64,000 bases of DNA, taken from the NCBI RefSeq assembly GCF_037200945.1, contig NZ_JBBCGP010000001.1, forward strand, positions 3,532,501-3,596,500, written 5' to 3'. A model generated the notes under the pieces. That model had not been told where the DNA came from. It saw only the letters and a list, made by a program, of their open reading frames with translations, and searched no databases. Numbering within the stretch: the stretch's first letter is position 1; the number at the start of each line of letters is the position of its first letter. A program made the translations under genes and the position numbers. Below, piece after piece: positions 9,222 through 17,786 of this stretch. The stretch is from Methylovirgula sp. GTDB taxonomy: Bacteria > Pseudomonadota > Alphaproteobacteria > Rhizobiales > Beijerinckiaceae.

Positions 9222-10427
9222 TTATTTCGCCCGCGCGGCCTTCACAGCGGAGGGCTGGACGACGTCGCCGGTCTGATTGCCAAAGCTGTTGCGCTCATAG
9301 GTCACGAGAGCGGCGACATCAGCATCGCTGAGCTGCGTGCCGAAGCCAGGCATGGGCGTGCCGGGGATACCCTTCAGCACGATATCGATATGGCGCGCCA
9401 CAGGGCCGACGACGATCTTGCCGCTGTTGTAGAAGCCGCGCTGCGCCAGCAGATCGGTCATGGCCGGCGGGGCGCTGAACGGTTTGTTGCCGGCGATTGG
9501 CGGAATCGCGCCCGGCATACCGAGCCCGGTCGGCTGATGGCACATCGCGCAATAATTCGCATAATCCTGCTGGCCGCGCTTGAGAAGCTCGGCTTTGCTC
9601 AGCGTCGTCACCGCCGCCGCCTGCGCCGCCGCCGTCTGCGCATCGGCAAGCCATTTGTCGAAATCCGGCTGTGCCTTCGCCTCGACGACGATGGGCATGA
9701 AACCGTGGCCGACGCCGCAAAGCTCGGCGCATTGGCCGCGATAGATGCCGGGCCGGTCGATCTTCACCCAGGTTTCGCGCAGGAAGCCCGGCACCGCATC
9801 CTGCTTGATGCCAAAGGAAGGAATCCACCAAGCGTGGATAACATCGGTCGATGTGAGAAGAACGCGCACTTTCTTGCCGACGGGCAGAACGAGCGGTTTA
9901 TCGACTTCAAGAAGATAATTCGGATCGGTCGGCGCGCCGCTATCGCGCTGCTCGGCCGACGTCGCCAGATTGCTGATGAAGGAAATCCCTGCGTCGGGAT
10001 AGTCGTAGCGCCAACGCCATTGGCTGCCCGTCACCTTGATGACGAGCGCAGCATCGTTGCGCGTGTCCGCAAGCGTGAGGACCGCGTGATAGGCGGGTAT
10101 GCCCATGACGACATAATCAATGACAATAAGAGTCAGGATCGGAAGAGCGGAAAGCCCCCATTGCAGCGGTGTCCGCGGCGCCGAGAACGTCGCGGGCTGA
10201 TGACCGCGGCTGCGCCGATAGCGGATGATCGAAAAGAGGAGAAAGCCAGAACCGACCGAGAAAAGGACCGCAATGATCGTCAGAAAGAGATCATGGACAT
10301 AGAGAGTTTCCCGCGCGATCGGCGTTACGGGTGTTTGGAATTCGAAAGGATTATGAGCGTTAGCCGCCCGCGGGATGGCAGCTAGGCAGCACGCCGATCC
10401 CAGAATCAATCGCTGTCGCTTGGTCAT
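9222..10427 (-). CDS. ctaC: Cytochrome c oxidase subunit II with fused C-terminal cytochrome c
   Basis: This 401-residue protein has a signal peptide (residues 1-24), two membrane helices (about 45-75 and 90-115), a cupredoxin domain with the complete CuA motif C233-A-E-L-C237-G-V-G-H241-G-F-M244, and a cytochrome c domain with C293-A-M-C296-H297. This layout is that of caa3-type oxidases, in which electrons enter through the attached heme. I start at the ATG at 10427, which gives a clean signal peptide; the frame stays open further upstream but into an unconvincing sequence. It heads the oxidase operon. Genes for heme A synthesis (ctaA, ctaB) are not in this operon. Confidence 0.93.
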   Translation of the reverse strand: MTKRQRLILGSACCLAAIPRAANAHNPFEFQTPVTPIARETLYVHDLFLTIIAVLFSVGSGFLLFSIIRYRRSRGHQPATFSAPRTPLQWGLSALPILTLIVIDYVVMGIPAYHAVLTLADTRNDAALVIKVTGSQWRWRYDYPDAGISFISNLATSAEQRDSGAPTDPNYLLEVDKPLVLPVGKKVRVLLTSTDVIHAWWIPSFGIKQDAVPGFLRETWVKIDRPGIYRGQCAELCGVGHGFMPIVVEAKAQPDFDKWLADAQTAAAQAAAVTTLSKAELLKRGQQDYANYCAMCHQPTGLGMPGAIPPIAGNKPFSAPPAMTDLLAQRGFYNSGKIVVGPVARHIDIVLKGIPGTPMPGFGTQLSDADVAALVTYERNSFGNQTGDVVQPSAVKAARAK

Positions 10428-10731
10428 TGATGAGCTTTGATGCCCTATTATGGGATTGGCGTTTCCAAAGCTTCCGAAGAAGCCAAATCTCAATCCCACG
10501 CCGCGCCCGACAAGACCATTGCGACATGTGGCAGCGCATATTTGATTTATGAGTTTGACATTTCGCAAGGTTACTCCCCGGCCGTAGCTATAGAGAAAAA
10601 CTTGGCGCAGAGGCGACCAACGGGAGCGCACGGCATTGATTTCAATTGATGACAGAATGCAGGATGCGCTAAAGCCCCCGACCGGCGCGCCGGAGCGCTT
10701 GGCTCCCTGCAGATTTTGGTAACGGTGTAGC
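10428..10731. promoter_or_regulatory. Divergent promoter region of the oxidase operon and an Fnr-like gene
   Basis: The 304 bases between ctaC and the regulator gene must hold both promoters. An imperfect FNR-like palindrome, TTGATTTCAATTGA at 10636-10649, keeps one consensus half-site and has two mismatches in the other. No structural RNA or convincing gene is seen. Confidence 0.35.
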
Positions 10732-11460
10732 ATGACTGGCTTCGGCGATTCCCGGCTCCTCCGCGTTTGCGCGCAATGCCCGATGCTCGAAATCTGCAAA
10801 ACGTCCGGCAAGCAGATGGCAATCGCGCACGACGGCGCCGGCATTCATATCTGCCGCAAAGGCCGCTCGATTTATTATCAAGGGAGTGTTGGTGGGCAGG
10901 TTCACATCCTGCGTGAAGGTTGGGCCTTCCGCTTCACCGTTCTCCCGAATGGCCGACGACAGATTCTGGAATTTTTGTTGCCCGGCGATCCGATCCTTTT
11001 GCCGCTGCTGTTCGTGTCGCGCCTGCCCTACACCGTTCATGCGCTCACTGATGCAAAGCTCTGCACCTTTGCCTTGAAGGAGATCACCGATCAGGCGCAG
11101 GTCTCAAGGGAAGCGACGCGCCGGATCGAGATCGTCTGCGCCACCGGTCTCGTCGGCGGTGAAGCGCGGCTGGCGGAAATCAACCAGCGCAATTCACAGG
11201 AACGAACAGCCTGGCTTTTGCTCTCGCTTTTCCATGAGCTGAAAAGACGTGGATATGCGGAAGGGGATGTCGTCCCGTTTCCGCTTGGCCTTGCGCATAT
11301 CGCCGATGCGCTCGGCATCACAATCACCCATGCAAGCCGTACCTTGGGGACTCTCCGCCGCGAAGGCTTGATCTCGCTCGCCCGCGAACGGCTGACCGTG
11401 CATAATAAGCAAGACTTGGCGAATGTCGCTCTACTGCCGATGGCGGCCACGGGCGAATAG
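10732..11460 (+). CDS. Crp/Fnr-family regulator with an Fnr-type cysteine set
   Basis: This 242-residue regulator has an N-terminal C13-x2-C16-x5-C22 cluster, a cyclic-nucleotide-binding-like beta barrel (about 30-150) containing Cys111, and a C-terminal winged helix (LGITITHASRTLGTLRREGL). The four cysteines match the spacing of oxygen-labile [4Fe-4S] ligands of Fnr. In the recognition helix the Ser-Arg pair is kept but the Fnr Glu that contacts TTGAT is replaced by Thr, so its DNA target may differ (inference). It lies divergent from the oxidase operon and convergent with hemN, both oxygen-linked functions. Confidence 0.85.
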   Translation: MTGFGDSRLLRVCAQCPMLEICKTSGKQMAIAHDGAGIHICRKGRSIYYQGSVGGQVHILREGWAFRFTVLPNGRRQILEFLLPGDPILLPLLFVSRLPYTVHALTDAKLCTFALKEITDQAQVSREATRRIEIVCATGLVGGEARLAEINQRNSQERTAWLLLSLFHELKRRGYAEGDVVPFPLGLAHIADALGITITHASRTLGTLRREGLISLARERLTVHNKQDLANVALLPMAATGE

Positions 11461-11469
11461 GCCGCGTCG

Positions 11470-12792
11470 TTATACGGCCATGGAATGCCGTGCGACGTTT
11501 GCTGGCAGATACGCATCGAAAGCAGCAGCGACGATCCGCGAGAACGGGCGGCCGCGTTCGGTAATCGCGAGCCGCGAGCCGTCGAACTCCACCAGCCCGT
11601 CTTGTATCAACGGCCGTAACGATTCCATCTCCGCACTGTAAGCACCCGCGAGTCCGCCGAGGTCCGCCGCGAGACCGCACATGAGCTTTTCGATGATCAT
11701 CGCCCGGCGCTGGTCTTCGGCCGAGGTGGCAAAACCTTTCGCCGTGGCGAAGCTGGCGCCATCGATGCGGCGCATATAGCCCGCCATATCAGCGGCGTTC
11801 TGCACAAAACCTTGTGGCAACTTGCCAATCGCCGACGCACCGAGTCCGATCAGCGCCTCCGCATTATCGACCGTATAGCCTTGGAAATTGCGGTGGAGAC
11901 GGCCTTCGCGCGCGGCGACCGCTAGCGGATCGTCGGGCAACGCGAAATGGTCAAAGCCGACCGCGACATAGCCGAAAGCTGTCAACGTCTCGGCCGCTTT
12001 TTGCGCTTGCGCGAGCCGCGCCACGACGCCAGGCAGAGCTCCCTCATCGATGCGCTTCTGATTTGCCTTTAGCCAAGGTACATGCGCATAGCCGAACAGT
12101 GCGATCCGTTGCGGCGACAGCAAAGCGGCGAGTTGCGCGCTCGCGTCGACATCCTCAGCACTCTGATGCGGTAAGCCATACATCAGATCGATATTGATAT
12201 TCGAAATCCCGGCCTCGTGTAACAGGCCGACGGCATGTGCGACCTGTTCAAACGGCTGGAGACGGCCAATCGCCTTTTGCACATGCGGCGAGAAATCCTG
12301 AACACCCAGACTGGCGCGATTGACGCCTATCTCAGCCAGCGTCTGCGCCAACTCCGTCGAAATATGCCGTGGATCGAGTTCGATCGCGTGCTCCTTGATC
12401 TCCGAAAGATCGAATGACGCGGCAAGGATTCGGATGATCTGGCGCAGCCAGTAGGCTCCGAGGATCGACGGTGTACCACCGCCCCAATGCAGATGCGTCA
12501 CGCGTCGCCCAGCCGCGATCTCCGCCACCCGCGCGATCTCGTCGATGAGCCGCTCGGCATAGAAATCGACTGGCGCGCGCTGATGCACGGCCTTGGTATG
12601 ACACCCGCAATAGAGGCAGATGTCCGAACAATAAGGCACATGAATATAAAAGGAGAGCCGCGCGTCCGGCGCGAGCGCACCAAGCCATTGCGCATATGTC
12701 TCAGGCCCAACCGCGGCGGAAAAATGCGGCGCCGTCGGGTAAGACGTGTAGCGCGGTACGTTGCGTTCAGCGAGGACACGGAACGAGGACAT
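11470..12792 (-). CDS. hemN: Oxygen-independent coproporphyrinogen III oxidase (radical SAM)
   Basis: This 440-residue enzyme converts coproporphyrinogen III to protoporphyrinogen IX without O2, using S-adenosylmethionine. The radical-SAM cluster motif is C55-S-D-I-C59-L-Y-C62-G-C64, and the N-terminal NVPRYTSYPTAPHF and GGGTPS motifs are typical of HemN rather than of HemW. I chose the ATG at 12792 because the protein then starts exactly where HemN proteins do; the frame stays open about 25 codons further upstream. A perfect FNR/FixK box lies about 35 bases before this start, which fits low-oxygen induction. Confidence 0.95.
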   Translation of the reverse strand: MSSFRVLAERNVPRYTSYPTAPHFSAAVGPETYAQWLGALAPDARLSFYIHVPYCSDICLYCGCHTKAVHQRAPVDFYAERLIDEIARVAEIAAGRRVTHLHWGGGTPSILGAYWLRQIIRILAASFDLSEIKEHAIELDPRHISTELAQTLAEIGVNRASLGVQDFSPHVQKAIGRLQPFEQVAHAVGLLHEAGISNINIDLMYGLPHQSAEDVDASAQLAALLSPQRIALFGYAHVPWLKANQKRIDEGALPGVVARLAQAQKAAETLTAFGYVAVGFDHFALPDDPLAVAAREGRLHRNFQGYTVDNAEALIGLGASAIGKLPQGFVQNAADMAGYMRRIDGASFATAKGFATSAEDQRRAMIIEKLMCGLAADLGGLAGAYSAEMESLRPLIQDGLVEFDGSRLAITERGRPFSRIVAAAFDAYLPANVARHSMAV

Positions 12793-12821
12793 TTTCCAAG
12801 CGTAGCTGCAAATCCCGCCCC

Positions 12822-12843
12822 GGCTTTGATCTGCATCAAAGCC
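12822..12843. promoter_or_regulatory. FNR/FixK box (anaerobox) upstream of hemN
   Basis: TTGATCTGCATCAA at 12826-12839 matches the FNR/FixK consensus TTGAT-N4-ATCAA exactly, and the palindrome extends outward to nine-base arms (GGCTTTGAT and ATCAAAGCC). It lies between hemN and the kdp operon, closer to hemN, so hemN is the likelier target. Confidence 0.88.
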
Positions 12844-13016
12844 GCCAGGGGGAGCCACACCACGCATTTATATGAAATTTATATATCCGCCGCCGCGAAG
12901 ACCGCTCGAACCTTTATGCGCCTTGGGCCACATCACGACCACGAGCCGAAGGCGGCAGATCGTGTCCTGCGATCATTCGCTGGCTCTTTCTAGCGCGCGC
13001 CACGGAGGTCGTCCGC

Positions 13017-13100
13017 ATGTTTGACATTCTTTATCTCGCGATCGGCATCGCCGCGTTTCTGATCCTCACCCTTTACGTTTTCGTCTGCGACAGATTGTGA
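13017..13100 (+). CDS. 27-residue single-span membrane peptide at the head of the kdp operon
   Basis: This tiny gene encodes MFDILYLAIGIAAFLILTLY followed by VFVCDRL, one membrane span with a short charged tail. GGAGG lies 8 bases before the ATG, better than many starts in the window. Seven bases separate its stop from kdpF. It resembles KdpF in size and position but lacks the RPERF ending, so it may be a second accessory subunit of the Kdp complex. Its function is inferred from position only. Confidence 0.65.
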   Translation: MFDILYLAIGIAAFLILTLYVFVCDRL

Positions 13101-13107
13101 GCCGACC

Positions 13108-13197
13108 ATGATCATCGATTACGCGCTCGGCGGCCTCGCCGTCGTCTTCATCCTCGCCTACCTCGTCTACGCGCTCGTCCGTCCCGAACGCTTCTAG
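13108..13197 (+). CDS. kdpF: KdpF, small stabilising subunit of the K+ ATPase
   Basis: The 29-residue product has one membrane span (GGLAVVFILAYLVYALV) and ends in RPERF, the characteristic KdpF terminus. KdpF stabilises the KdpABC complex in the inner membrane. It lies 11 bases before kdpA, and the AGGAG overlapping its stop serves as the kdpA ribosome binding site. Confidence 0.87.
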   Translation: MIIDYALGGLAVVFILAYLVYALVRPERF

Positions 13198-13208
13198 GAG
13201 TTTTTGCT

Positions 13209-14936
13209 ATGACTGTGAACGGATGGATTCAGATTGCCCTTTATTCGGTGGCAATCATCGCCTTGACGAAGCCGGTCGGCTTCTACTTGACGCGCGTTTT
13301 TTCGGGCGAACGGACTTTCCTTTCGCCGATCCTTCGGCCAGTTGAACGCGCGATCTACGCCGTCTGCGGCGTCAATGAGGCCGAAGAGCAGCATTGGGTC
13401 ACCTATACGATCGCGATGGCGTTCTTCAGCGCTGCGGGTTTTGTCGCGCTTTACGCAATCCAGCGACTGCAAGGTATCTTGCCTTTCAACCCGCAGGGCC
13501 AGAGCGCGGTCGAGCAGAGTCTCGCCTTCAATACGTCGGTAAGCTTCGTCACCAATACGAACTGGCAGTCTTATGTGCCCGAAACCACCATGAGCTATCT
13601 CACGCAGATGGCCGGGTTGACGGTACATAATTTCGTCTCTGCGGCGACCGGCATTGCTCTCGCTATCGCTCTGGTTCGCGGCTTCGCGCGACGTTCGGCG
13701 CAATCGATTGGCAATTTCTGGATCGATATGACCCGTTGCACGCTCTACATACTCCTGCCCGCTTCGATCGTCGTCGGGTTGTTCTTCGTCTGGCAGGGGA
13801 TGCCGCAAAACCTCAATCCCTATGCTGCGGTGACGACGCTGGAAGGCGCGAAACAGGTCATTGCGCAGGGTCCCGTCGCCTCGCAAGAAGTCATCAAGAT
13901 GCTCGGCACCAACGGTGGCGGGTTCTTCAATGTCAATTCCGCGCATCCTTACGAAAACCCGAACGCGCTGACCAATTTCATCGAGATGATCCTGATCATC
14001 GTGATCGGCGCAGCCCTGACCAATGTCTTCGGCCGGATGGTCGGCAATCAACGCCAGGGCTGGGCGATCTTCGCGGTCATGGGCATTCTTTATTTTGCCG
14101 GTGTGGCCGTCGTTTATCATTCCGAAGCACCCGGCAATCCGGCTTTTGCCGCGCTCCACGTCGACCAGGCGTCTTCGGCGCTGCAGGCCGGCGGCAATAT
14201 GGAAGGCAAGGAAGTCCGGTTCGGCATCGCCAATTCGGCGTTGTTCACAACCGTGACAACCGATGCATCGGAAGGCGCTGTCAACACGATGCATGACAGC
14301 CTGATGCCGCTCGGCGGTCTCGTGCCGATGGTCAACATCATGCTGGGCGAGATCATCTTTGGCGGTGTCGGTTCGGGCCTCTACGGCATGCTGGTCTTCG
14401 CCATCCTCGCGGTCTTCATTGCCGGGCTGATGGTCGGCCGCACGCCGGAATACATGGGCAAGAAGATCGACGCGAAGGAAGTGAAAATGGCCATGCTCGC
14501 CATTCTCATTCTGCCGTTCTCGATCCTCGGCTTTACGGCGCTTGCGACCGTTCTGCCGGCGGGCCTCGCCGGTCCGGCGAACTCAGGTCCGCACGGGTTC
14601 AGCGAGATCCTCTACGCCTATACGTCGGCGACGGGCAACAACGGCAGCGCCTTTGCAGGCCTCACCGCCAATACGCCCTTCTATAATTCGACGCTGGGCC
14701 TCGCGATGTTCATCGGCCGCTTCCTGATGATCGCGCCGATCATGGCAATCGCTGGCTCCCTCGCGACGAAGAAGATCGTGCCAGCGTCGGCAGGCACCTT
14801 CCCGACCGACGGCGCGCTGTTTGTCGGCCTGCTCATCGGCGTCATCCTGATCACCGGTGGTTTGACTTATTTCCCTGCAGTCGCACTCGGCCCGATCGTC
14901 GAACATCTGGCGATGAACGCCGGCACTCTCTATTAA
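13209..14936 (+). CDS. kdpA: K+-transporting ATPase subunit A (channel-like subunit)
   Basis: This 575-residue polytopic protein is the K+-selective channel subunit of the KdpFABC pump. Selectivity-filter-like loops are visible, including MLGTNGGGFFNVNSAHPYEN near residue 235 and TSATGNNGSAFAGL near residue 475. Full length matches the family. AGGAG precedes the ATG by 7 bases. It is followed by kdpB after 15 bases, in the standard order. Confidence 0.98.
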   Translation: MTVNGWIQIALYSVAIIALTKPVGFYLTRVFSGERTFLSPILRPVERAIYAVCGVNEAEEQHWVTYTIAMAFFSAAGFVALYAIQRLQGILPFNPQGQSAVEQSLAFNTSVSFVTNTNWQSYVPETTMSYLTQMAGLTVHNFVSAATGIALAIALVRGFARRSAQSIGNFWIDMTRCTLYILLPASIVVGLFFVWQGMPQNLNPYAAVTTLEGAKQVIAQGPVASQEVIKMLGTNGGGFFNVNSAHPYENPNALTNFIEMILIIVIGAALTNVFGRMVGNQRQGWAIFAVMGILYFAGVAVVYHSEAPGNPAFAALHVDQASSALQAGGNMEGKEVRFGIANSALFTTVTTDASEGAVNTMHDSLMPLGGLVPMVNIMLGEIIFGGVGSGLYGMLVFAILAVFIAGLMVGRTPEYMGKKIDAKEVKMAMLAILILPFSILGFTALATVLPAGLAGPANSGPHGFSEILYAYTSATGNNGSAFAGLTANTPFYNSTLGLAMFIGRFLMIAPIMAIAGSLATKKIVPASAGTFPTDGALFVGLLIGVILITGGLTYFPAVALGPIVEHLAMNAGTLY

Positions 14937-14951
14937 GCCAAGAGGCAAGCT

Positions 14952-17039
14952 ATGGACCAATCCACTCGCACGAGAATGCCGGTCGCCGGTTCGGCCGACC
15001 CGCATATTCTCCTCACCGCCGTCGGCGACTCGTTCAAGAAACTCAATCCGCGTTTGCTGATCCGCAACCCTGTGATGTTCACGGTGGAAGTGGTCGCAGC
15101 TCTCGTGACATTGCTCTTCATCCGCGACGTGATCTTGGGGCATGGCCATTACGGCTTTGCCTTCCAGATCATCCTGTGGCTGTGGTTTACCGTACTCTTC
15201 GCCAATTTCGCTGAAGCGGTCGCAGAAGGCCGCGGCAAGGCGCAAGCGGCGACCCTGCGGCGCAGTAAGACGGAATCGGATGCCAAGCTGCTGCGGGCAG
15301 CTGACGAACCGGACGCGAAGGGTACGGCCTGGCGCTCGGTGCCGGCCGTCTCGCTGAAACCCGGCGATATCGTGCTCGTCGAAGCCGGCGATCTGATCCC
15401 GAGCGATGGCGATGTCGTCGAAGGCGTCGCCTCGGTCGATGAATCGGCGATCACCGGTGAATCGGCGCCGGTGATCCGCGAAAGCGGCGGCGACCGCTCG
15501 GCCGTCACCGGCGGCACGCTGGTGATCTCTGACTGGGTCAAGGTGAAGATCACCGCCGCGCAGGGCTCGACCTTCCTCGATCGCATGATCGCGATGGTCG
15601 AAGGCGCGGAGCGGCAGAAGACGCCGAACGAAATCGCGCTCAACATCCTGCTCGCCGGCCTGACGATCATCTTCGTCTTCGCCGTCGCGACGATCCCGAG
15701 CTTTGCGTCTTACGCCAGTGGCTCGACAACTGTGCTCGTTCTCGTCGCCTTGTTCGTAACGCTGATCCCCACGACCATCGGCGCGTTGCTCTCGGCGATC
15801 GGTATTGCCGGCATGGACCGTCTCGTGCGCTTCAAAGTACTGGCCATGTCCGGCCGCGCGGTCGAAGCCGCGGGCGACGTCGATACGCTGCTGCTCGACA
15901 AGACTGGCACGATCACACTCGGCAATCGTCAGGCGACCGCCTTCATTCCCTTGGCGGGCGTCAGCGAGGCCGATCTTGCCAACGCGTCGCAGCTTGCGTC
16001 GCTCTCCGACGAAACACCGGAGGGCCGTTCGATCGTCGTTCTCGCCAAGGAAAAGCAGGGCATCCGCGGCCGCGATCTTTCGAGCCTGAACGCGACCTTT
16101 ATTCCCTTTTCGGCGCAAACACGCATCAGCGGCATTGACAGCAGCGAAGGCTCAATCCGCAAAGGCGCGATCGATGCAGTGATCGCCTATGCCCGTAGCA
16201 AAAGCTCCACGGACATCGAAGTCTCGGTTCGCGAACTTATCGCCAAGTCTGACGAAATCGCCAAAGCGGGCGCGACACCCCTCGGCGTCGCCAAGGACGG
16301 GCGACTCCTCGGCGTCATCCACCTCAAGGACATCATCAAAGGCGGCATCAAGGAGCGCTTCCAGGAATTGCGCCGCATGGGTATCCGCACGGTGATGATC
16401 ACGGGTGACAATCCGCTCACCGCGGCGGCGATCGCGGCCGAAGCGGGGGTCGATGACTTCCTCGCTCAGGCGACGCCGGAAATGAAACTGAAGCTCATCC
16501 GCTCTGAGCAGGCGCAAGGCAAACTCGTCGCAATGTGCGGCGACGGCACCAACGACGCCCCGGCCCTGGCGCAAGCCGATGTCGGTGTGGCGATGAACAC
16601 CGGCACGATGGCGGCGCGCGAAGCCGGCAACATGGTCGATCTCGACAGCGATCCGACCAAGCTGATCGAGATCGTCGAGATCGGCAAGCAATTGCTGATG
16701 ACGCGCGGTGCGTTGACGACCTTCTCAATCGCCAACGACGTGGCGAAATATTTCGCCATCATCCCGGCAATGTTCCTCGCCTTCTACCCGCAGCTTCAGG
16801 CGCTGAACATCATGCATCTGCATAATCCGCAGAGCGCGATTCTCTCAGCCATTATCTTCAATGCGCTGATCATCATCGCGCTGGTGCCTCTGGCGCTCAG
16901 AGGCGTCACGTACCGCCCGCTTGGTGCGGCCAACATCCTGCGCCGTAACCTGCTCATCTACGGGCTCGGCGGCATCATCGTGCCGTTCATCGGCATCAAG
17001 CTCATCGACATGGCAGTTTCTGCCATTGGTCTTGTCTGA
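14952..17039 (+). CDS. kdpB: K+-transporting P-type ATPase subunit B
   Basis: This 695-residue P-type ATPase energises KdpA. Visible signatures are the actuator motif TGES (ESAITGESAPVIRES), the phosphorylation site DKTGTIT with Asp316, and the hinge motif GDGTNDAPALAQADVGVAMN. It ends 10 bases before the kdpC start. Length and motifs are complete, so the pump should be active. Confidence 0.98.
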   Translation: MDQSTRTRMPVAGSADPHILLTAVGDSFKKLNPRLLIRNPVMFTVEVVAALVTLLFIRDVILGHGHYGFAFQIILWLWFTVLFANFAEAVAEGRGKAQAATLRRSKTESDAKLLRAADEPDAKGTAWRSVPAVSLKPGDIVLVEAGDLIPSDGDVVEGVASVDESAITGESAPVIRESGGDRSAVTGGTLVISDWVKVKITAAQGSTFLDRMIAMVEGAERQKTPNEIALNILLAGLTIIFVFAVATIPSFASYASGSTTVLVLVALFVTLIPTTIGALLSAIGIAGMDRLVRFKVLAMSGRAVEAAGDVDTLLLDKTGTITLGNRQATAFIPLAGVSEADLANASQLASLSDETPEGRSIVVLAKEKQGIRGRDLSSLNATFIPFSAQTRISGIDSSEGSIRKGAIDAVIAYARSKSSTDIEVSVRELIAKSDEIAKAGATPLGVAKDGRLLGVIHLKDIIKGGIKERFQELRRMGIRTVMITGDNPLTAAAIAAEAGVDDFLAQATPEMKLKLIRSEQAQGKLVAMCGDGTNDAPALAQADVGVAMNTGTMAAREAGNMVDLDSDPTKLIEIVEIGKQLLMTRGALTTFSIANDVAKYFAIIPAMFLAFYPQLQALNIMHLHNPQSAILSAIIFNALIIIALVPLALRGVTYRPLGAANILRRNLLIYGLGGIIVPFIGIKLIDMAVSAIGLV

Positions 17040-17049
17040 GGATTTTCCA

Positions 17050-17655
17050 ATGTTGAAACAAATCCGCCCTGCCATCCTGATGATCGTCTTGATGACAATC
17101 ATCACTGGCCTCGCCTACCCGCTCGGCATGACCGGCATCGCCCAGGTTCTCTTCCCGCATCAGGCAAACGGCAGTCTGATCGAAAAGGACGGCAAAGTGA
17201 TCGGTTCGATGCTGATCGGCCAGAATTTCATCAGCGACAAATATTTCCATGGCCGCCTCTCGGCGACCACGGAGCCCGATGCGAAGGATCCGACGAAATC
17301 CGATCCCGTGCCCTACGCTGCCGATAATTCGACCGGCTCGAATCTCGGGCCGATATCGAAAGCCCTGATCCAGCGCGTTCAGGCCGACGCTGCCCGGCTG
17401 CATAAGGAAAACCCCTCGGCTCCCGTGCCGGTCGATCTCGTCACGACTTCGGCCAGCGGTCTCGATCCGGACATCACGCCGGCGGCGGCCTATTTCCAGG
17501 TGCCGCGCGTTGCCAAAGCCCGCAACGTCACCGAGGACGCGCTCAAAACGCTTGTCGCGGCACATATCGAGGGACGGCTCTTCGGCATTATTGGCGAGCC
17601 GCATGTTAACGTTCTCGACCTGAACCTCGCCCTCGACGCGCTGAAAAAAAGCTAA
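17050..17655 (+). CDS. kdpC: K+-transporting ATPase subunit C
   Basis: The 201-residue product has one N-terminal membrane span (about residues 6-28, AILMIVLMTIITGLAYPLG) and an exported domain with the family motif GQNFISDKYFHGRLSAT and the DPDITPAAAYFQVPRVAKAR region. I start at the ATG at 17050, which gives the usual KdpC N-terminus; the same frame is open into kdpB. It completes the transporter part of the operon. Confidence 0.97.
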   Translation: MLKQIRPAILMIVLMTIITGLAYPLGMTGIAQVLFPHQANGSLIEKDGKVIGSMLIGQNFISDKYFHGRLSATTEPDAKDPTKSDPVPYAADNSTGSNLGPISKALIQRVQADAARLHKENPSAPVPVDLVTTSASGLDPDITPAAAYFQVPRVAKARNVTEDALKTLVAAHIEGRLFGIIGEPHVNVLDLNLALDALKKS

Positions 17656-17662
17656 CCGCTTA

Positions 17663-17736
17663 CGTCATTGCGAGCGAAGCGAAGCAATCCAGGACAAGAC
17701 TTGAATTGCTTCGTCGTTCCGCTCCTCGCAATGACG
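17663..17736. repeat. Palindromic intergenic repeat between kdpC and kdpD
   Basis: The outer arms CGTCATTGCGAG and CTCGCAATGACG are exact reverse complements, and inner parts (GAAGCAAT against ATTGCTTC) also pair, so the 74 bases can fold into one long hairpin. This sequence type is a common dispersed repeat in alphaproteobacterial genomes (recalled, not searched). It could weaken transcription from kdpFABC into kdpDE. Confidence 0.75.
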
Positions 17737-17786
17737 CAGTGCGAGTGAATCGTCTGAATCGGAACATTAGGATATGATCGCCGCAC

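Noticed and set aside
10636..10649. TTGATTTCAATTGA as an FNR box for ctaC
   Set aside because: One half-site differs from ATCAA at two positions and the site is more than 200 bases from the ctaC start; noted only inside the intergenic entry.
14583..16118. A 511-codon reverse frame over kdpA and kdpB
   Set aside because: It spans the boundary of two intact, motif-complete genes on the other strand and has no recognisable sequence.
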